Source of the DNA: Ichthyophthirius multifiliis
Taxonomy: Eukaryota; Ciliophora; Oligohymenophorea; Hymenostomatida
Direction of reading: 5' to 3'
Assembly (NCBI RefSeq): GCF_000220395.1
Contig: NW_004086154.1
Span: 1 to 42,785, forward strand
Length of the DNA: 42,785 nucleotides
Under the pieces are notes generated by a model that saw nothing but the letters and a program-made list of their open reading frames with translations, ran no database searches and was not told the DNA's origin. Position 1 is the stretch's first letter. Every line of letters begins with the position of its first letter. Positions 17,035 through 30,056 of this stretch are shown in pieces. Both the position numbers and the translations under genes were made by a program.

Positions 17035-17349
17035 AAAACAGATAGTTTTATTTTACGAAAATTCGAAAAAATTTTCTCTTTTTTTCAAATTAAATACAAT
17101 TTTTTTTTTTTTATATATTATTTTAATCTTAATATAAATTAAATTCTAATTATAAAAATAAGAAATTTCTATATATTAAAATGCAAAGAATAAATAGCAT
17201 TTTAAAAACTAATATAGATAAATAAAAAATTATTTTTATAAATTAGATTTATGTTTTTTTCATGTTTTTATTTAATTAATTTTTCCACATAAAAACAGCA
17301 TTTTGTAAACATCAATTTTTTTTTTTTATTATATATAATAATTTATATT

Positions 17350-17389
<40 letters not shown>

Positions 17390-17447
17390 TATATATTTAT
17401 ATATTTATATATATAATCTACTCTAGTTATAAAATATTTTATTTTTT
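17035..17447. other. Intergenic region between convergent genes
   Basis: A/T sequence with (TA)n and TATATT runs about 17343-17416, between the 3' ends of the YAK1 gene and the - strand gene ending at 17448. Nothing else is seen. Confidence 0.5.
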
Positions 17448-19035
17448 TCATTATGGATTTTCTAATATTAAATTTATAAACATTTTATAATCTAATTTGT
17501 AAGATAATAATAAAGCCCTTAATTCGCTAAGATTAACAATGTCAATGTCTTCTTTCAATAAATTTAGCAAACACATATTTTCTTACAGGCAATCAAACAT
17601 TAATTTTTTTTTCTTTAAATTTAAAATTTAATCGAATTTATTAGTGACACTTCTTAATACAGCTAAAAATTCAGTTTTTTCATATCTTTTTATTAATGTA
17701 TACTAAAAAACTTAAAAAAATGCATTAATAATTATAATTTTATAAAAATAAAATAAAAATACATAATTTAATAATAAATATAATTTAATATAAATATTTA
17801 AAATATAATAAAAAGTAACAATAGTAATTAAATAAGATGAAATAAAAATATAAATAATTACATTAACTATAAAATTTGAACTTTCAATAATGCTAACATT
17901 TTTTTCAATAAATATCTTATTAAATTAATGAAACTAATCCCAGTTTATTTTAAAGTAATCTTCATGTGGATTAATTTTTAGAGCTAAAAGTACTCTTGTA
18001 GTAATTTCTCCTTTATTTTTTAATAAAAACTAAGTAAATTAGTTTTTAAAAACTTTAAACAGTACAAATTTTTCTATTAAATTTTTATATATAAAATAAA
18101 TATATTTTTATTTTTGTTACCATTATTTTATCTTAATTTATATAATTTTATATTAATTGCATTACTTTCTTCCTTTAATGTATTTGGTTTTTTATTTTAA
18201 TTTTAGTATTTTATAACATCACTAGATTAATTAGCCAACTAAATAAATTCTTTGAAAATTTAATTGTTCGATAACTTTATATTGTTGGAATTAGTTAGAA
18301 AATTAGACAAAGTTTCTTTAATATAGTTATTATTTTAATTTACAATAGAATTATATTCTTCTAAATTATTATTATTTTATTAATTACTTTATAATATACT
18401 TAAAGATTCATGTTTTAGGTTATTTTTTCTTATAATGCTCTATCGCTTATTCTCCCAGACGCTATAATTCTTCTAAGTTTCCTAAGATTTTTCCTTAAAA
18501 AGGCTCTCCTAAGGCTATATAATAAAACTATTATTGAGTTAATTTTAAGACCCACTTTTTGACTAAAAAATTGAATTATTTCTTAATTTTCTTTGCATTA
18601 AATTTTATTCATATTTTGATTAGGGTTAAGGCTAATATTAATATTTGTAATTTTTATAATCTTTTGTTTAAATATATTAATAATCTTTTTTTTTTCAACC
18701 ACTTCTTAAGAATTTTCAAACTTAAATTTTTATTTTCCATATAATTATTCTTCCTTTTTTAATTATTCGACTTGCTTTTAGATTTTCTCTTATTATACTT
18801 TAGATCGGTTTATTATTTTTCTTTTTTCTGGCTTTATATAACGAGGCATAACAATTTCCATTTAATCGGAGGTTATATAATTATATTAACCTACTTAATT
18901 CATAAAATAATTTACACTGTTTTCTAATTCAGTTATATATTATTTATTGTTTCTGTAAATAGGAACCCTCAATTAATATTTTTAATTTTCATTTAAATCA
19001 TCAAAAAATTCACCTATTTCTACTGCTTCAAGCAT
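17448..19035 (-). CDS. Conserved-looking protein, unidentified
   Basis: It starts at ATG 19035 (MLEAVEIGEFFDDLNENQ) and ends in TGA at 17448-17450, about 420-460 residues depending on splicing. Likely introns are 18074-18120 (47 nt) and 17703-17867 (165 nt). The N-terminal third is basic and coiled-coil-like (RSKVQQEKIQKQVEQLKKEE). The middle has QFYYIALGEPFQGKILGN then LEELQRLGEQAIEHYKK. The C-terminal half has GEITTRVLLALKINPHEDYF and KTEFLAVLRSVTNKFD. Two frame changes remain, near 18565-18570 (A6) and 18423-18428 (T6). The first could instead be a 109-nt GT...AG intron; the second looks like a homopolymer indel. Composition is protein-like throughout, but I recognise no family. Confidence 0.65.
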
Positions 19036-21101
19036 TTTTTATTTATTAGAAAATAAAAATATTTTTAGTTTTATTTTTATGAATGTTTTTATTTTTACAA
19101 TATAATAAAGTAATTTTTTTTTTAATAAATATTTTTATATATAGACTAATGAAATATATTTTTTATAATTTAATTTAATTTCTTTTATTTTGTTTTTAAA
19201 GTTTTTTATATATTGACTAATGAAATATATTTTTATAATTTAATTATTTTTTTTGTTTTTAAGTTTTATTATATATATATATTTTTTAAATATGAAATTT
19301 AAGTAAAAAAGTAAATCCTGATAAAAAAATACAATAATTATCTTAAAAATTACAGAATATGCATAATGAAACAAAAATTTTAATTTTTATTTATTAAAAA
19401 GTAAAAATATTATTATTATTTTAATTATATATTTTTCTTATTTTAAATAATTAAATATATTATTATTTTATTATTAAAATATATATATTTTTATTATTCT
19501 ATAAAAATATATTATCCCAAAATTCAATGTATTATTTTATATTTTTTAGTTTAAAAAAATAAACATTCATAAATTATTTATAAAATACAAAAAAAAAAGT
19601 TTTCTATTAAAATTAGCTTGCATATATAAAATTTTGTAATTAAATGATAAAATACAATATTTTATGTTTCAAATTAAGAGTAATATTAATTAGATTTATT
19701 AAATATTTAAGAAATAAACTATTTTAAAATAAATTTCTATTTAAATCAATAAATTTAAAAAATAAACCATATAATAATACAATACAATATAATATAAAAT
19801 TAAATTAAATAATAAAATTATTTAACCCCAAAGAACAAGTTTTTCGAACATTAATTATATAAATAAGTATTTAATTTAACCAAATATTTTTTAAAATAAG
19901 ATTAAAATAATAATAAACTAAAAACAAAAGAATTATAATTTAAATAAGACTTTTTGCAATAATTTATATAAAAAATAATAAAGATATAATTAATTTTATT
20001 AGTTTTAAGCCAATTTTATTGTATTAAAGAACAATATAAAAAACTTATATTTTAAATTATTAATGTTAATTTAATTATTATTTAAAAGCTTCATAATAAT
20101 ATTTAATTCATAATTTACACTAATTTATGATATATTAAATTTTAAATTGTAAATATAAACAACAATGAATTATTATAATAATATTTTTAAAAAAAATTAT
20201 AATATGTAGATTATTAAGTAATAAATTAAAAATTTATATAAAAAATATTTTTAAAATGGCATAAATAAAATTAAAAAATATATTAATGTTTTATTTTATG
20301 ATTTTAGTAGTTTTTATATTAATTTATAATTTATATAATATATAAAAAAAAACCTTTCAATTGTTTTGAAAAAACATCTAGTAAGAAATATTATTTTATA
20401 ATAATCGAATATATATATTTTTTTTTAATTAGATATAATAAGAAAAAATAAAGATTTTAATATATATAAAAAAATTATCTTAAAGAAGATATATAAAATT
20501 TTAAATTGTCTATATTTTTATTTATAGAAATATAAAATTATTTATATATTAATATTTAATATACAAAAAAAGCAAAATAAAAATTAATATAATATAATAT
20601 AATATAATTAAATAAAATAAATTTATTTTTATATAATATATTTTATAAAGTTTTTTTATTTTTTTGGATTATTTTATTTTAAAACTTATTAAAAAAAGAA
20701 ATATAAAAATGTTTAATTATCTTTAATCTGTTTTAGATTAAGTATTAAAAAAATAAAAATTATAAAATAAGAAAAAAATTATTTTTCAACAAAAAAAAAA
20801 ATTATATATAATATTATTATTAAATTTATATTTACTATAATTTACTTAAAAAGAAATAAAATAAAAAATATATTTAAATAAACCCGCCTCTATTAAAATA
20901 AATATGTATGAAGATACAAATATATATATAAAAATAAATTTATGTATATAATATATATATTTAATAATATATATAAAATCAATATATATTAATATTTTTA
21001 TATAAATATATCAATATATATTTTTATATTATTATATATTTATATAAATAATTCAATATATATTTATACATATATATTATTTTAAATTTTTTTATCTTAA
21101 A
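19036..21101. other. Intergenic region between divergent genes
   Basis: Two kilobases of A/T-rich sequence between the starts of the 19035 gene (-) and EXO1 (+). It holds a two-copy tandem repeat at 19136-19268, many short A/T runs and a few isolated mixed patches (about 19824-19860 and 20880-20892). No gene or RNA could be supported. Confidence 0.55.
19136..19268. repeat. Two-copy direct repeat (about 65 bp units)
   Basis: Two adjacent units share the core GACTAATGAAATATATTTTT, then a T/A stretch and TTTTGTTTTTAA before TTTT. The second unit differs by small indels in A/T runs. It lies about 100 bp upstream of the - strand gene start at 19035, so it could be in its promoter region. Confidence 0.7.
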
Positions 21102-22179
21102 ATGGGAATTCCTTAATTATTAAAATTTTTAAAATCAATAATAGTGCAAAAACATATTAAAGAATACAAAGGACAAACAATAGCTATAGATACATATACA
21201 TGGTTTTATATTTTTTAAAAAAAAGTTTATATTTTTAAAGGCTTCATCCTGCAATATATACATGTGCTATTGATTTAGCAATGGATAAGCCCACAAAAAA
21301 GTAAATAATTCTATATATCTCTACATTAAATTAAAAAAAATAGACATATAGAATTTTGTATTAAAAGAATTGAAGATATTTTAAGTTTTGGAATTAAGAA
21401 AATTGTTCTAGTTTTTGATGGACATAAACTTCCTTCTAAAGAACAAACTGAATAAATAAGAAAAACGTATTTTATAGAAAAAAATATCTATTATAAAATA
21501 ATATAAATACAAATTTATAATATATATATTATATTATTATTGAATTTTTAGGAATAGAGAAGAAGCTAGATAAGAAGCTTTAAAACTTATGGAAGAAGGT
21601 AAAAAAGAATAAGCTTTTAAAAAATTCGCAAGTTCAGTTGATGTTACAGCTTAAATGGCATATGATTTAATAAAAGTAAATATAAATAAACAATATATTA
21701 AAATATATTTTATAAAAAAATATATAAATAAAAGGTATTTGAAGGTCGATAAGATGTAGAATGCATTGTAAGCCCATTTGAGGCAGATGCTTAATTAGCA
21801 TATTTAAGTAAAACAAATTATGTAGATTTAGTAGTAAGTGAAGATTCAGATTTATTAGCATTTGGCTGTAAAAAAGTATTGTTTAAAGTAAATTATATAG
21901 TTATTTATTTTTAATATAAATAAAAGTAAAACTTTTATTTAGTTATTTAAAGGAGATTAAAAATACACAGGAGATTAAATAGATTTAAATGATTTATAAA
22001 ATTGTAGAGAAATAAATCTTTCAAATTGGAATTAAAATATGTTTTTATCAGCTTGTATATTATCAGGATGTGATTATTTAGAATCAATAAAAAAAGTAAC
22101 TTATATATAAAATAAATATAAAAAGATATAAAATATAAAATAGTATAATAATATTAATATATAACTATATAAATATATA

Positions 22180-22220
<41 letters not shown>

Positions 22221-23867
22221 TTAAGATGGGTATATGTACATCATTTAAATATATTGGTGAATATAAATAATATAAGAAATGTATTCTCGGATTAAAATAT
22301 AAAGGTTTTGAATTTAATTAAGATTATGAAGAAAAATTTGAATATTCATTTTTAACTTTTCGTTTTTAAAAAGTTTATTGTCCATTATAAAAAAAGATAG
22401 TAAATTTGAATGAAATCGATATTTAAAAATTAAGAAGTATATATCCTTAAGACAATATATATTATAATGTTTAAGATGATGATTATTTTGAATAAAATAT
22501 TTTACCTTTATCTTTAATTTAAAAAATCATCAAAGAAGATTTCTCATGGGATTTTCTAAGCAAGTATTTATAATTTATATATTTTTTAATTATATTATAA
22601 TATTTGTTTTTAGCATTGATGATGAAACTGCCTTAAAAATTGCTTAATGTGATATTGATCCGGATACTTTATAACCTTATATTACATCATAAAATTCTAA
22701 TTTAGCAAAATATGAGGTAACATCTAAATAAAATTAGATGAAATAATAAAATAATAAATGTGTTTCTTTATAAAATCCTAAATAATGTAATATTTAAAAA
22801 ATGTAGAAATTATATTATATATATATATATATGTTTTTAGAAAAAATGTAATAACAATCTTTAAAAAATTTCATAAAAATGTAAACTTCTTCTTAAAAAA
22901 GTAATTAAACAAATAATTCGTTTTTACTAGAATCAAGTGTAGTTTCTGAACCATTAGAAAACAATAATTTTTAATAAGAATAAAAAATGTTATTTAATAT
23001 GATGGTAAGTAATAAGTTAAAAATGCCTTTCAAATAGCCTAAATTAATATAAAATGAATAATCAAAAGTATTTATATTTTTATTTTTAAATATTTATATA
23101 TGAAAAATTAATAGAAAAACGAATTTAAAAGGAAATATATTGAAATGAGTGAAGATGATGAGAATTTAAATAATTCTAATACTTCTTAAGAAAACAATTC
23201 AAAATATTAAAGTACAAACACATTAATAAATAAAATAAATACTGCTTATAATAATTAACAAATGAATAATAAAAGAATAGCCATATATGAAGAATAAATA
23301 AATATAAATAAATCTAATATAATTAATATAGATAGAGTATAAATTGATACCAAAAAAATAATTAATAATTAATTAGAATTATAATAAAATAATTTCTAAT
23401 AAATAATATAAGAAAAGAATATTATTAAAGAATAAAATATAATTTAAGAAAATTAAAATGAATTAATAGAAATTTCAGATGAAGAAGATATAAATTATGA
23501 ATAAAATTAAAAAATTTAAAACAAAATTAATAACTAAATTATATAAATTGAAAAGAATAATGAAAATTTATAAGCTGAAAATTAAAATAAAAATTAAATA
23601 ATATAAGATAATAATTTATCAACTAAAAATTAATATAGTAATATATTGAATAATTCAAATAATTTTATTAATATGGAATACAATATGTTTGATTTTAATC
23701 AATTATTAAATGAATATAATTTATTGTAAAAAGTAAAAATTTTATTTGAAAAGAAAATATTTAAAGACGATAAAATTATTTTTTCGTAAAAATTATTATA
23801 AAAATACCCTTAATATAATTTTGTAGAAAAATACAAAGAATATTTTCAGAATGTAATAAATTTGTGA
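21102..23867 (+). CDS. EXO1: Exonuclease 1 (XPG/FEN1 family 5' nuclease)
   Basis: This 5'-3' exonuclease and flap endonuclease acts in the nucleus in mismatch repair, resection and recombination. The model has eight introns (21203-21240, 21301-21343, 21467-21551, 21676-21734, 21888-21942, 22096-22225, 22564-22613, 23068-23114) and gives 752 residues in one frame with no correction. The start MGIPQLLKFLKS and [13 protein letters not shown] form the XPG N region, and [12 protein letters not shown] carries a metal-binding Asp. The XPG I region has SPFEADAQLAYL and [51 protein letters not shown] and the spacing are more like EXO1 than FEN1. The C-terminal half (about residue 370 on) is N/Q/E-rich and unstructured, where other EXO1 proteins bind MutL/MutS factors. 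A short folded-looking tail follows ([22 protein letters not shown]). Confidence 0.92.
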
Positions 23868-24431
23868 ATATTTAATTATATAAATATTATTTTTAGTAAA
23901 TCTATTAATTATATAATTATGTTTTTATTTTTATTTTTATAATATTAAATATTAAATTTTTACAGTTAAATTAAAAAACTTTGAATTATATTTTAATTAT
24001 TTAATATTTAATAATTGATTTTTAATATTTTATTTAATATTATTAATTTAAAAAGACTAATAAAATATATATAGAAAATAAATAAAAATTATATAACTTT
24101 ATATTTATATATATATTTATATTTAAAAGTTTATCAATATTTATAATTTTTTATTATGTATTAGCAATTATAAATTATTTAAATATTTTATTACTTAATA
24201 CTTTTTATTATTATTTTTTTCAAAAAAATTTATTATTTATAAATTTGTTCTACGCATTAAACAATTTACTACATTTTATCTTTTTTTTTATTTAAATATA
24301 TTTTAATTTTTTTATTACTTATTATATTTATTTAAAAAATAAAAATCTAATATTATAAAAATAATATATAATAAATATAAAAATAAATTTATAAAAAAAT
24401 TATAAAGAAAATAAAAAACGATTAATAATTT
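23868..24431. other. Intergenic region between convergent genes
   Basis: A/T low-complexity sequence downstream of EXO1 and of the - strand gene ending near 24432. No gene or RNA is seen. Confidence 0.5.
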
Positions 24432-25005
24432 CTAATTTAACGAAAAAATATTGCTTATTTTTTCATCTTCTTTAATTTAAATCTCTATATCACTAGACTG
24501 TGAAAATAAGTTTTATAATAATTATCTTTTATCATAATGCTTTCGTTTTTTTGGATAAATATTATCAAACGAATATTTTTTTTTTTTATAATATTTTAAA
24601 AAAGTGTTTTTTCTTGAATCTTTTATATTATTTATTGATTTTCTTAATTTTATTTTATTGTTTATAAAAAGTTGGCTTTTTTAATTATATATAAATTTAT
24701 ATTTCTTAGTACTCACCTTTCTCTTTAGTCGATAAAAATAAAAAAAAAGAAATTTCTCCAAAAAAATAATTATTACTTAATCTTTTTGTTACATTTATAT
24801 CACCCTAATTCTTCACATACCTTCCTAAATGAAATAAATAAACTAATTATCAGAATGAAAATTCTCATAGATAAAAATAACTTAATTTGATAAAATAAGT
24901 ACCTGTTTCAAGCAAAAACGGGTTTATTTAATGACAATATTTTATATTTCATACTTTTTATTATTTATTGCATTTTGAAATATTATGGTTAGTACATAAT
25001 TCCAT
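24432..25005 (-). CDS. Small hypothetical protein (3' end uncertain)
   Basis: It starts at ATG 25005 (MELCTNHNISKCNKQQK), with a possible C/H metal-binding start. Two introns, 24903-24954 (52 nt) and 24776-24820 (45 nt), have good GT...AG ends and preserve one frame, giving about 158 residues. The C-terminal half is basic and protein-like: KKRKHYDKRQLLQNLFSQSS then DIEIQIKEDEKISNIFS. There is no in-frame TGA after this; the nearest in-frame TAG is 24432-24434, used here as a provisional end. Read as Gln, that TAG would let the frame run on through A/T noise into the EXO1 region. I recognise no family. Confidence 0.45.
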
Positions 25006-25314
25006 AAAAAAATTCCGATTTGATTATTTTTGTTAAATATTGATTTATTTAATGATTTAAATTATTGATATATGATATTTTTGTATGTCTATAAATTTTA
25101 AATCATTAATAAAATTATTTCTTTATATAGAGGTATTTTTATTTATAAAAATTAGTATATGATTTATAAATTTTTTTATTTATTAAAAAAAAAAAAAAAT
25201 AGATTTAAATAAAATAATTATAATAAAATATTAATATATAATAAAAAAAAAATCGTAAATATATTTAATATTTAAAAAATATATATATAAATATATTAAC
25301 AAAAAAAAATATAA
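25006..25314. other. Short intergenic region between divergent genes
   Basis: A/T-rich sequence that should hold both promoters, for the gene starting at 25005 (-) and the one at 25315 (+). A mixed patch about 25010-25110 contains no supported frame. Confidence 0.5.
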
Positions 25315-27283
25315 ATGGAAAGATTAATTTTTGAATTCGAAAAAACTTGTTAAAACAATTTATCATTTGAAGCATTTAAACATAAAATCGAAAATCAAAT
25401 AAAATAATTTGAAAGGCAAAAGCTTACTTTGGACAGTTTATTAGGTTTTGAAAATATAAAAAAGATCTAAGAAAACCAAAAAAGAGAAGAACTGAAAATA
25501 AAAAGAGAAAAAGAAGGCCGAAAAAAAAATTAGACGAAGAAAAACGTAAAAGGAAGGAAGAAAAATAAAAGAAAAAAATATAAGAAGAAGAATAAAAAAA
25601 ACAATAACAAGAAAATAAAACTGAAGAATAAAAAACAGAAGAAAATCAAAACAATATAGACTAAAAAGACCAAAAAAAACAAGAAAAACACCTCAAAAAA
25701 ATAGAAGAAAAATAAACTGAAAATACAGAAGTTGATACTCGTTTATTAGATGTATAAGTATAAAACCCCAAAGAATCAGAAGACAAACCAAATAATACGC
25801 CTATAAACCCTGGAAACGAAAAAAAAAAGAAGAAGATAAAAAAATAGGAGACCCAATAATAAAAAATGATTAATATCAAATTTTCAAAAAATTCAATGCA
25901 TTAGCAGAAGAAAATCTCATAGAAGTTCCTGATACGTTCCTGCCTGATTTTTAGATGAAAATAGCCAGATAAAAGGCTATGATTAACGTTTTATAGATAA
26001 ATAATGAGTATATAGACGAAATAAAGTAGGAAATAACTGAAGTTAGGTAAAATTTTAACAATTTTAAGCTTATTTTAGACCTAGTATAAAAACTAGATAC
26101 TAAAGTTTAATTTATATAGGAAAATCCATTAAGCTTTTCATACGAAGATATTGTATAATACTTAAAAGAGTACTTTTAACTGAAATACCTGGCGGAATCT
26201 TTCCTTGAAATTAATTAAAACGTCAGACAAACACCTTTTTTTGATGATTTAATATAATAACTAAAAACCTATATTTTAAACTTAAAAAAAATCCTATAAT
26301 TTTCATTTAATTAGGCTTTGTAAATAAATGAATAAAGTCTTTAAATAAATTTCTAAAAATTCAAAAGTTTATACGAAAAATTAAAAGGATTAGTCATAGA
26401 AGAAATTCTAAATGAAATTTTTGTAGATTTACATAGAAAAATACAAGAATTTATGATTAAAAATGTATAACTTTTGGTTATTTTAGATAATGGTGATGGT
26501 TTTTAAGTATTTTAGAGATTAGACGATTAAATTAAAATAGATTATAATTCTGATATATAAATGATAAAAACTTATATTGAAGTTCTTTAAAATAATACCG
26601 AAAAGTACTATTACGTATTAAAAGAAATCGGAAAGATTCTTAATGTACCCATTAAAATTAAAATAAGAGAACTTTAAGATCAAATAGAAATTTAAATGGA
26701 AGAATTAATTAAAAATAACAAAAATTTTAACAATTAATAAATATTAGACTGTTTAAAAAATTTTGATTTTTAAATAAATAAATTAGATTCGGAATTTTTC
26801 TTCGATTCTAAAGGTCAAGCAGAAAATATAGACAATAATAATATGGAAAATATACTAAAAAACCTTCTTTTAGCATTAAAAAATGGGATGTATTCATAAA
26901 TGAAGGCTTTAAAAGATTCAGAAGATGAAGAAGATTTTTTAATTTTATAAAGATTAACAGAAGAACATTTTTAATAAATTATTTAATATGTAAAATCTTT
27001 TAATGAAAAAAAAGTGAATCTTTTTAATGCATTTGAACTTGTTTTGCTTAATTTTTAACTTTTGGCTAATCTACTTGAATTTTTTGATAATGAAATCGAA
27101 AAAAAACACTCAAATCATTATTAGTTTTTATACAATATTATTGTTTAAACTAAAAAAATGCTTTTTTTTGTTCTAGATTAAGAATTTGTACAAAATAATG
27201 ATAGTGTAATATAAAAAGCGCTTTAAACATATTAAAATTTATCCTTTTTATAATTTTAATTTTAAGATTAAGTATAAAATTGA
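25315..27283 (+). CDS. K/E/Q-rich coiled-coil protein, unidentified
   Basis: About 656 residues without introns, from ATG 25315 (MERLIFEFEKTCQNNLSFEA) to TGA 27281-27283. Residues about 60-190 are a highly charged Lys/Glu/Gln segment, likely a single long helix or disordered. The rest is an all-helical, Leu/Ile-rich domain with motifs such as EENLIEVPDTFLPDF and FNAFELVLLNFQLLANLLEF. Two single-base frame breaks occur in A runs at 25521-25529 and 25819-25828. Adding one A at each gives exactly one frame over the whole gene, so indels in the data are likely. The C-terminal half weakly recalls cytoskeletal or axonemal scaffold proteins. No family is certain. Confidence 0.75.
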
Positions 27284-27445
27284 ATAAATAAGGTTTCTTT
27301 TTTTTTTTTTTTTAAATATAATATAATAAATAATATTTTTTAAAAATAATAATTTTTTTTTTTAAATCATATATAAATATATATATAATATTTTTTATTT
27401 TTTTAAGAAATATTCCTATATATATATATTTTATTTTATTTAATT

Positions 27446-28320
27446 TCATATATTTAATGCATTTAATTTAGCTTCTAAATTAGATATACTTTATTTATTT
27501 TAATTTAAAATATTTTTAAGTTCTTCTTCATCTTATAAGTCTTTTTCGAAAAAAACAGAAGGATATTAATCAGTATAATATTTTCCTTCAGATATAAAAG
27601 TCAATTAATCTTTATTAATTTTATTTTCATTATTTATTATATTTTCTCCATTATTTAAATTAATTTATTTATGAATTCCATCTAACCTTTTTAATTTAGG
27701 AACAATCTAAAAAACTTACTCTCTGTAATTTTTTTCATTACAGATAGGGTTTTATTCAGTACCTTATAATGTTTAAAAATACAAAGCATGTAGATTTTCA
27801 CAATTTTAAAGTCCTTTTATACTTCTAAAATCCTTTATTTTGTTTTCTATCAGAATTAAATTATTTAACAGTTTTAAGTTCTTTATATTTTTAATATATT
27901 AAATATAAATATAAATATAAATACTTTTAAATATTCACAATCAATTATTTAATTATTTGAAGCATTTAAAAATTACAGAGAATTACAATGCTAAATTGCA
28001 AAGAAATCCTTAATTTAATTTTTCGAAATATTCAAAAAAATCAAATTTCTACATTCTCCTAAAGCATCAATACTAGTTAATTATTAATTTTATAAATCTA
28101 AATTAAATATTAAATCTAAACTGAATTTATTTGATATTGTCTTTAGGATTTATTCATTTAATTTTCCATTTAGTTTATAATATGGAGCCAAGTATTTTTA
28201 TTCTCGGAATTTTTCGATGTTTATTTCTTTTAAATTTGTTCCAAGAAGCTTTCCTTGTATATTGTCTTTTGCGGAGGTTGATGTTGTTATAGATTTTCTT
28301 TAAATTTATTTATTTTACAT
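27446..28320 (-). CDS. Leucine-rich-repeat protein (LRRC61-like)
   Basis: The predicted protein has 276 residues with one intron (27881-27924, 44 nt). It starts at ATG 28320 and ends in TGA at 27446-27448. The middle holds SDS22-type leucine-rich repeats: LDLQNQQLTSIDALGECRN, then LIFLNISKNQIKDFFAIQ, LQFLNASNNQIIDCEYL and LLNNLILIENKIKDFRSIK. The LRR cap NPICNEKNYREQVFQIVPKL with KRLDG follows. Arrangement and spacing resemble LRRC61 or dynein-associated LRR proteins. Such proteins usually act as protein-binding scaffolds, often in cilia. The C-terminal tail is acidic with a short coiled coil. The exact orthologue is not certain. Confidence 0.85.
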
Positions 28321-28596
28321 TTTTTAAAAAAATAATTAACTTACTTTATATTTTTTTTTAAAAAAAAATGTTAAAATTATTGATTTAATTGAAAAAAAAT
28401 TTATTATTTTATATATGAATATATAAATTTTGCTCAATTTCTTTTTATATTATATTTTCTTTTAAAAAATAAAAAAGATTATCTTTTTTATTACTTTTAA
28501 TAAAACTTTAAATTTTAAAAATATAAAACTAAAAATAAAAAAGTACAAATAAATAATATACAAATAAATGTTATAATTAAAATAATCTAAATATTA

Positions 28597-28641
<45 letters not shown>

Positions 28642-28695
28642 TATATATATATATATATTTATATATTTATATTTTTTATATCTTAGTTATAATAT
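28321..28695. other. Intergenic region with (TA)n
   Basis: A/T sequence between the LRR gene start and the tRNase Z stop, with a (TA)n run about 28602-28638. Nothing else is seen. Confidence 0.5.
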
Positions 28696-29998
28696 TCACT
28701 ATTCATTTTACCCTTATTGTTCCTCATTATTTTACATGAATAATTCTTAACTAATTAAACTTTTATATGTCAAATTTTCAAACTAACTACATAATCCATA
28801 TAAATGATCAAATGCGAAAACAGTATTATTTTATAAATAAATAGAATAATCATCATTTTCCCCCTTCTCAATACCCCCTACAACCTATTTGGAATATCTT
28901 TAAGAAAAATGGGTCAAGACTAACCTCCAGGCCTTACTTTTAATTGCACTTAAAGTAGCTTCTTTAATAGTCGAGTGCTTTTTCGCTTTAGCCTATTCTT
29001 GTAAATCATCATTAAAAGTAGCTTCATGTATAAATATAGTTGCCTCATTTGATGCTTTTATGAATTTCTCCGAAGGTCTACAATCACCTGAATAGCAGAT
29101 TTTCACATTATTTTAATGTTAGAGTATTACTCCATAAGATTAAGGACAATGATCCACTTTTACCGCTTTAAATTCTTTTATATTTTCTACTAAAAGGAAT
29201 TATTTAAATAGTTACAGATCTTCTTTTCTTTTTTTTAAAAAATTTAAAACTATTTGTTATTCGTCGGGATGTTCATAATGATCTAAGTTTTCCTTACTCA
29301 TAGTCCCTTAATTTATTTATTATTTAATATTTTTATCAAAATCACTATCATCGGAAATTTGTTAATTAAAAATAATTTTACAGTCTAAATCGTCTATATA
29401 TTATATATAATTATGTATCCAAGCCGCCATATTATACGGTACAATTAAAAATAAATCCTTTTTAGACCATTTTTTCCTCTAAACTAATAAATTAAGTAAC
29501 CCTAAATGATGATCAGAATGTATATGAGTAATAAAAACAACCCTTAAATTGCCCAAAACTTCATTTTATAAAAAATCCTTTCCGTATTAATTCAAAAGCT
29601 AATAATAAGTCCCCTCACCACAATCTAGTATTATCCCTGTATTATTTTTTGGATTCCTTATATATATAGAACTTACATTTCTATAGTTATTAGGGACCAT
29701 AGAACCTGTGCCTAGAAAAACTAGTTCCGGATTATAAATAGAAAAGTCGATTTTTTGTAAATTTTGGATATTTATTTAACTTGGTTTATATGAATTTTCA
29801 TATTACTATATTTTTTTAAGAAATTCATCATTTTAGATATCTAATTCCTAGATTTTTAGATTCGGGTTTTTCACAAAACCCTAAGTTTAAGCAGGTATTA
29901 AATTATACGAAAAAAACTTTCGATTAATACACACATTTTTATATTTTTTGAAAAATTCTTTAACATCTATTTAATTCTAAATGAAATATTAATATATT

Positions 29999-30056
<58 letters not shown>

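Noticed and set aside
18559-18744. Open stretch on the + strand
   Set aside because: Antisense to exons of the - strand gene at 17448-19035, which has clearly protein-like sequence.
20341-20400. Mixed patch suggesting an RNA gene
   Set aside because: No tRNA-like arms, conserved boxes or terminator-like pattern could be made out.
22803-22840. Possible 38-nt intron in EXO1
   Set aside because: Removing it shifts the frame into stops; the unspliced reading continues the N/Q-rich domain.
25661-25879. Hydrophobic open stretch on the - strand
   Set aside because: Antisense to the Lys/Glu-rich part of the coiled-coil gene at 25315-27283.
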